From contig CAAFTS010000126.1 in assembly GCA_900765975.1 (NCBI GenBank), forward strand, positions 1-17,886: a DNA stretch of 17,886 nucleotides, given 5' to 3'. Origin of the DNA: Lachnospiraceae bacterium. Lineage in GTDB: Bacteria > Bacillota > Clostridia > Lachnospirales > Lachnospiraceae. Position numbers and translations under genes: made by a program. How positions within the stretch are numbered: position 1 is the first letter of the stretch; the number at the start of each line of letters is the position of its first letter. Of this stretch, positions 14,806-17,886 are shown piece after piece. Below the pieces are notes generated by a model. That model did not search any database, was not told the DNA's origin, and saw only the letters and a program-made list of their open reading frames with translations.

Positions 14806-16488
14806 ATGTACAGAACAGGGATTAAAATTTTTTTAGGATGTGTATGCTTTATATTGTTTCATGCTGCGAATTTGGAGTTCGTCTGCGCTCAAGATATTGA
14901 AGAAAGCACGGCTTTAGATACCGAAGCCGAGATACCGATAAATGGATGGTATAACGAATCAGGAGAGACTTACTATTATATTAACGGTGTGCCGGTGCAG
15001 GGGGAAATTTTGATAGATCAAAATTGGTATTACTTTGATGTTGATACAAATGCTATGGTTACTGGATTTCAGAAAGTAGGTAGCCGGACCGTATATTACG
15101 ATGAAGCAGGTAGGATGACTTTTGGCGAAAAAATGGTGGATAATGACTGGTATTATTTTCATCCCGATAATGGAGATATGCAGACTGGATTTCAGAAAGT
15201 GGGTAGTAGGACTGTATATTATGCGCCAACGGGAGAAATGTTGTTTGGGAAACAATTGATAAATGAAAAGGAATATTTTTTTAATATAAATAACGGAAAT
15301 CAATACATAGGCCTGTTTACCGATGATGAGGGGATAACGAAATGCTATGCTCAGGAGGGCGGATATGTCTCAGGAGAGATATGCATAGACGGAAATTGGT
15401 ATTATTTCCATGAAGATACCAAAGAGATGTTGACAGGTTTTCAAAAAGTAGGCAGTCGAACCGTATATTATGATGAGGCAGGGCAGATGACTTTTGGTGA
15501 AAAAATGCTGGGCAACAACTGGTATTATTTTCATCCTAATAATGGGAATATGCAGACCGGATTCCAGAAAGTAGGCAGACGGATTGTATACTATGCACCT
15601 ACAGGAGAAATGTTGTTTGGAAGACAGATAATTGATGACAAAGTTTTTATGTTTGACGTTAATAATGGTAATCAGTATGTGGGGTTATTTACCGATGACG
15701 ATGGGAAAATTAAGTGTTATGCTCCTCAAGGCGGATACGTTGCAGGAGAAATCTGTGTAAATGGAAATTGGTATTATTTTGATAAAGAGACTAACGAGAT
15801 GATTACAGGGCTTCAGAATGTGGGAAGCCGGACAGTGTATTATAATGAAGACGGAACAATGGCGTTTGGGGAAAAAATGCTGAATGGAAAGTGGTATTAT
15901 TTCCACCCGAATAACGGAGCTATGCAGACTGGATTCCAGAAAATAGGCAGTCGGACCGTGTACTATGCAGCAACAGGAGAAATGTTGTTTGGGAGCCAGA
16001 GGATAAACGGAAATAAGTATTATTTCAATCCTAATAATGGAAATATGCTTGTATCTGGATGGTATAATGATGAATATTATGGCTCTGACGGAGTATGTAT
16101 TGGAGCTGTCGCAGGTAAAATAGAAGAGTTAAAAAAATATACATATGTACCTTATGTATGGGGAGGAACATCAACTATGGGATGGGATTGCTCTGGATTT
16201 ACTCAATGGGCGCTCAATTTCATTGCAGATCTGAGAATCCCAAGACTGGCGCAGGACCAGGCGTTAGGAGGAACTTATGTAAATCCGAACAATATGTATG
16301 TTTGGAAACCGGGGGATGTTCTCTGTTATTCAACCGGAGGAAGTATTAGTCATGTAGCAATATATCTTGGAGATGGAATGTTAATGCATGCGCTTAATGA
16401 AAGATATGGTACGCTTATTCAGAGTGTTGAATATTATGAACGTTGGGATGGGGGAACATATCTTTCTGGTGTACGAAGATATTTTTAA
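14806..16488 (+). CDS. Secreted wall-binding repeat protein with NlpC/P60 peptidase domain
   Basis: A 560-residue exported protein. An N-terminal signal peptide (Arg3, Lys7, hydrophobic 8-25, cleavage near Ala28) is followed by choline/glucan-binding-type repeats from about residue 46 to 425 (units such as GNWYYFHPNNGNMQTGFQKVG). A C-terminal NlpC/P60 domain (about 435-560) has catalytic Cys462 in WDCSGF, His516 in ISHVAIYLGDG and a third polar residue, probably His528 in LMHAL. NlpC/P60 enzymes cut peptidoglycan stem peptides. The start ATG 14806 has GAGAGGAAAAGG upstream and lies 15 bases after the SMR pair, so it appears to belong to the same transcript. The binding repeats may anchor it to the very polymer made by the locus; that link is inference. 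Confidence 0.92.
   Translation: MYRTGIKIFLGCVCFILFHAANLEFVCAQDIEESTALDTEAEIPINGWYNESGETYYYINGVPVQGEILIDQNWYYFDVDTNAMVTGFQKVGSRTVYYDEAGRMTFGEKMVDNDWYYFHPDNGDMQTGFQKVGSRTVYYAPTGEMLFGKQLINEKEYFFNINNGNQYIGLFTDDEGITKCYAQEGGYVSGEICIDGNWYYFHEDTKEMLTGFQKVGSRTVYYDEAGQMTFGEKMLGNNWYYFHPNNGNMQTGFQKVGRRIVYYAPTGEMLFGRQIIDDKVFMFDVNNGNQYVGLFTDDDGKIKCYAPQGGYVAGEICVNGNWYYFDKETNEMITGLQNVGSRTVYYNEDGTMAFGEKMLNGKWYYFHPNNGAMQTGFQKIGSRTVYYAATGEMLFGSQRINGNKYYFNPNNGNMLVSGWYNDEYYGSDGVCIGAVAGKIEELKKYTYVPYVWGGTSTMGWDCSGFTQWALNFIADLRIPRLAQDQALGGTYVNPNNMYVWKPGDVLCYSTGGSISHVAIYLGDGMLMHALNERYGTLIQSVEYYERWDGGTYLSGVRRYF
15001..16059 (+). repeat. Tandem 372-bp super-repeats in the wall-binding region
   Basis: The wall-binding part repeats with an exact period of 124 residues (372 bases): units begin at Gly66, Gly190 and Gly314 (bases 15001, 15373, 15745) with GEI(L/C)(I/V) and a WYYF block. 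The third copy is shortened, ending at about residue 418. Each unit contains about six shorter aromatic repeats of 17-23 residues. Many third-codon positions differ between copies, so the duplications are old and kept by selection on the protein. Confidence 0.85.
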
Positions 16489-16532
16489 TATGCATCTTAA
16501 GAAAATTTATTACGTAAAGAATGGTGCGTCAT

Positions 16533-17886
16533 ATGGTAAATAGGGATGATCAGATTTTAATCAGCAATAAAAAAGAGGATTTTTTGCAATATTTCATTGC
16601 AATTGTGATTGCATCAATAATATTATTGTTTTTTTGTTATGAAGATTTAAAAACATATACGGCATGGTCTCTTAATTTGTTAGATGTTGCCTATGAAATG
16701 AGAATTTATGATTTTTATATGGAAGCCGCACAAAATGTCCATAATGTGACTGTGCAGTATGCCAGTGGAGATATAGTGGGATTGATTCCATGGGCTGTGT
16801 GGAACATACCGATTTGGATACTTCAGTATTTTTGGGGGATGGATATTTGCGATTATCCATTTATGCTGGTCTGGTCTCATTTATTTCTTGTGATTGTTTT
16901 GGTTTTCACTTTTCGGCTGTTTATAAAAGTGGGAGACTATTTGAGTGATGATAAAAATACTATATTACTTTCGGGAAAATTGTTCCTTTTTTCGCCTTTT
17001 GTGTATATAGCCATATGTTATTCCGGGCAGACCGATGTTTTATCAGCAGCGTTATTTTTATTGTCTCTTTATATGCTGTTCCAAGGGAAAAGAAAAAAGT
17101 TTTATATATGTGCGATGGTCGCATACATGGTAAAGCCATTCTTTTTTCTGGCGTATATAGCGATTATCCTTTTGGAAGAAAAAAACATCCTTAAAATTTT
17201 TGCGAAGATTCTTGGTATTTTGAGCCTGAACTGGGTATATTCACTTATTTTCTGGCAGGCGCCCATGTATCAGTTTTCAAGAACTCAGGGACCGACCGGC
17301 CGTATGATACAGGAAATATTAGGACCGGGATTTTCTTCGCTTAATGGGTTGACAGCATGTTCCGTGGTTATAGGTTTGATTATCGTTTATTTTGCGGCGT
17401 ATGCGATAAAACCAGAAGGGGAGAGGAAACCCCAATGTATTGTGTATTTTTCGATGTTGCCTATATTAGTTTATTTCATGTTGGTTGAATTTGAACATTA
17501 TAGGTTGCTGATTTTGGCACTTTTGACTGGATTAGTTATTTTGTGTAAGAAAGAGTATTTGAGAATAAATGTGGTTTTGCTTACTGTTATGAATGTTTCA
17601 GGTCTGATTTGCAACATTGCCGGATCCAGTTATTTATTTAATAAAAGGTATATTGCTGAAAGCGTGCTGGACAGTGTGATATCCCCTTTGAAACAGATTA
17701 ATTACCAGGGAGGGATTCAAAGTAATATCATGGAGTTGTTTCCCTGGTTTGAGGAATTGGCTATGTGTATGGCAGCTGTTTTTGTGGTCGCTGCAATCGC
17801 ATTTATTGTTCTTAACAGACCGGGGCAGAAGCCGGTTTCTAAATTAATTAACGGTCAGGTGGCTAGGGGATGGGTATGGATTAATC
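16533..17886 (+). CDS. GT-C-like membrane glycosyltransferase, 3' end beyond the window
   Basis: An open frame of 451 codons that reaches the window end without a stop. ATG 16533 is used; ATG 16521 is in the same frame and also possible. Neither has a good ribosome site (GGTG at 16524-16527 is the only hint), and an in-frame TAA at 16515-16517 rules out anything longer. The protein has about nine to ten membrane segments. After helix 1 an outer loop holds AYEMRIYDFYMEAA (about residues 53-66) with acidic and aromatic residues, and CYSGQTDVLSAALFLL (about 163-178) resembles the Gly-Gln-x-Asp turn seen in GT-C mannosyltransferase-like proteins. It follows the hydrolase gene by 44 bases. Likely a fourth polyprenyl-phosphate-sugar transferase of the locus. 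Confidence 0.75.
   Translation, partial: MVNRDDQILISNKKEDFLQYFIAIVIASIILLFFCYEDLKTYTAWSLNLLDVAYEMRIYDFYMEAAQNVHNVTVQYASGDIVGLIPWAVWNIPIWILQYFWGMDICDYPFMLVWSHLFLVIVLVFTFRLFIKVGDYLSDDKNTILLSGKLFLFSPFVYIAICYSGQTDVLSAALFLLSLYMLFQGKRKKFYICAMVAYMVKPFFFLAYIAIILLEEKNILKIFAKILGILSLNWVYSLIFWQAPMYQFSRTQGPTGRMIQEILGPGFSSLNGLTACSVVIGLIIVYFAAYAIKPEGERKPQCIVYFSMLPILVYFMLVEFEHYRLLILALLTGLVILCKKEYLRINVVLLTVMNVSGLICNIAGSSYLFNKRYIAESVLDSVISPLKQINYQGGIQSNIMELFPWFEELAMCMAAVFVVAAIAFIVLNRPGQKPVSKLINGQVARGWVWIN

Noticed and set aside
14806..14850. Possible lipoprotein signal (Leu-Gly-Cys at residues 10-12)
   Set aside because: The cysteine lies too close to the N-terminus, before most of the hydrophobic stretch; a standard signal peptide with cleavage near Ala28 fits better.
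1..17886. CRISPR arrays, tRNA or rRNA genes, phage or conjugative genes
   Set aside because: Looked for on both strands; no regularly spaced direct repeats outside the hydrolase gene, no cloverleaf with CCA-type end, and no phage or transfer families seen.

Overview
The window is an AT-rich stretch of about 17.9 kb with strong GGAGG-type ribosome binding sites. It reads like a chromosome of a low-GC Firmicute, most probably a gut clostridium of the Lachnospiraceae; the family assignment is inference from gene style. All real genes lie on the + strand. The region is a cell-surface polysaccharide or glycopolymer locus: dTDP-sugar enzymes, polyprenyl-phosphate glycosyltransferases, small flippases, large membrane (GT-C type) glycosyltransferases and a secreted wall hydrolase.

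Layout. Positions 3-395 hold the 3' end of glucose-1-phosphate thymidylyltransferase (rfbA/rmlA), closed by a hairpin terminator (404-436). A decayed IS200-type insertion sequence follows (about 440-1200), with its transposase broken by a nonsense codon and several frameshifts. A leader region (1200-1536) carries a good sigma-A promoter. The main gene cluster then starts: an FdtB-like aminotransferase (1537-2637) and three multi-pass membrane proteins of probable GT-C type (2677-4203, 4221-5645, 5739-6983), with a second candidate promoter before the third. From 7028 to 14790 eleven genes are packed with overlaps or gaps of at most about 26 bases: GNAT acetyltransferase, FdtA-like ketoisomerase, DPM1/GtrB-like GT2, GtrA flippase, RffA/WecE aminotransferase, ArnC-like GT2, ATP-grasp ligase, NAD-dependent epimerase/dehydratase, hexapeptide acetyltransferase and two 4-TM SMR/ArnE-ArnF-like proteins. 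A secreted repeat protein with an NlpC/P60 domain (14806-16488) follows, and then a fourth GT-C-like membrane protein that runs off the window (16533-17886).

How it may work. RmlA, with RmlB presumably outside the window, would supply dTDP-4-keto-6-deoxyglucose. FdtA, FdtB and the GNAT protein would turn this into a dTDP-3-acylamino-3,6-dideoxyhexose (Fuc3NAc/Qui3NAc type). RffA would turn the same intermediate into dTDP-4-amino-4,6-dideoxygalactose (Fuc4N), which the ATP-grasp ligase, epimerase and acetyltransferase could further modify. Each branch has its own polyprenyl-phosphate sugar synthase and its own small flippase: GT2+GtrA for one, ArnC-like GT2+SMR pair for the other. The GT-C proteins would then move the lipid-linked sugars onto an extracellular polymer. 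This looks like two parallel three-component glycosylation systems, the second a Gram-positive analogue of the Arn lipid A pathway with a possible amino-acid or other acyl decoration. Enzyme families are well supported; pairings and end products are inference.
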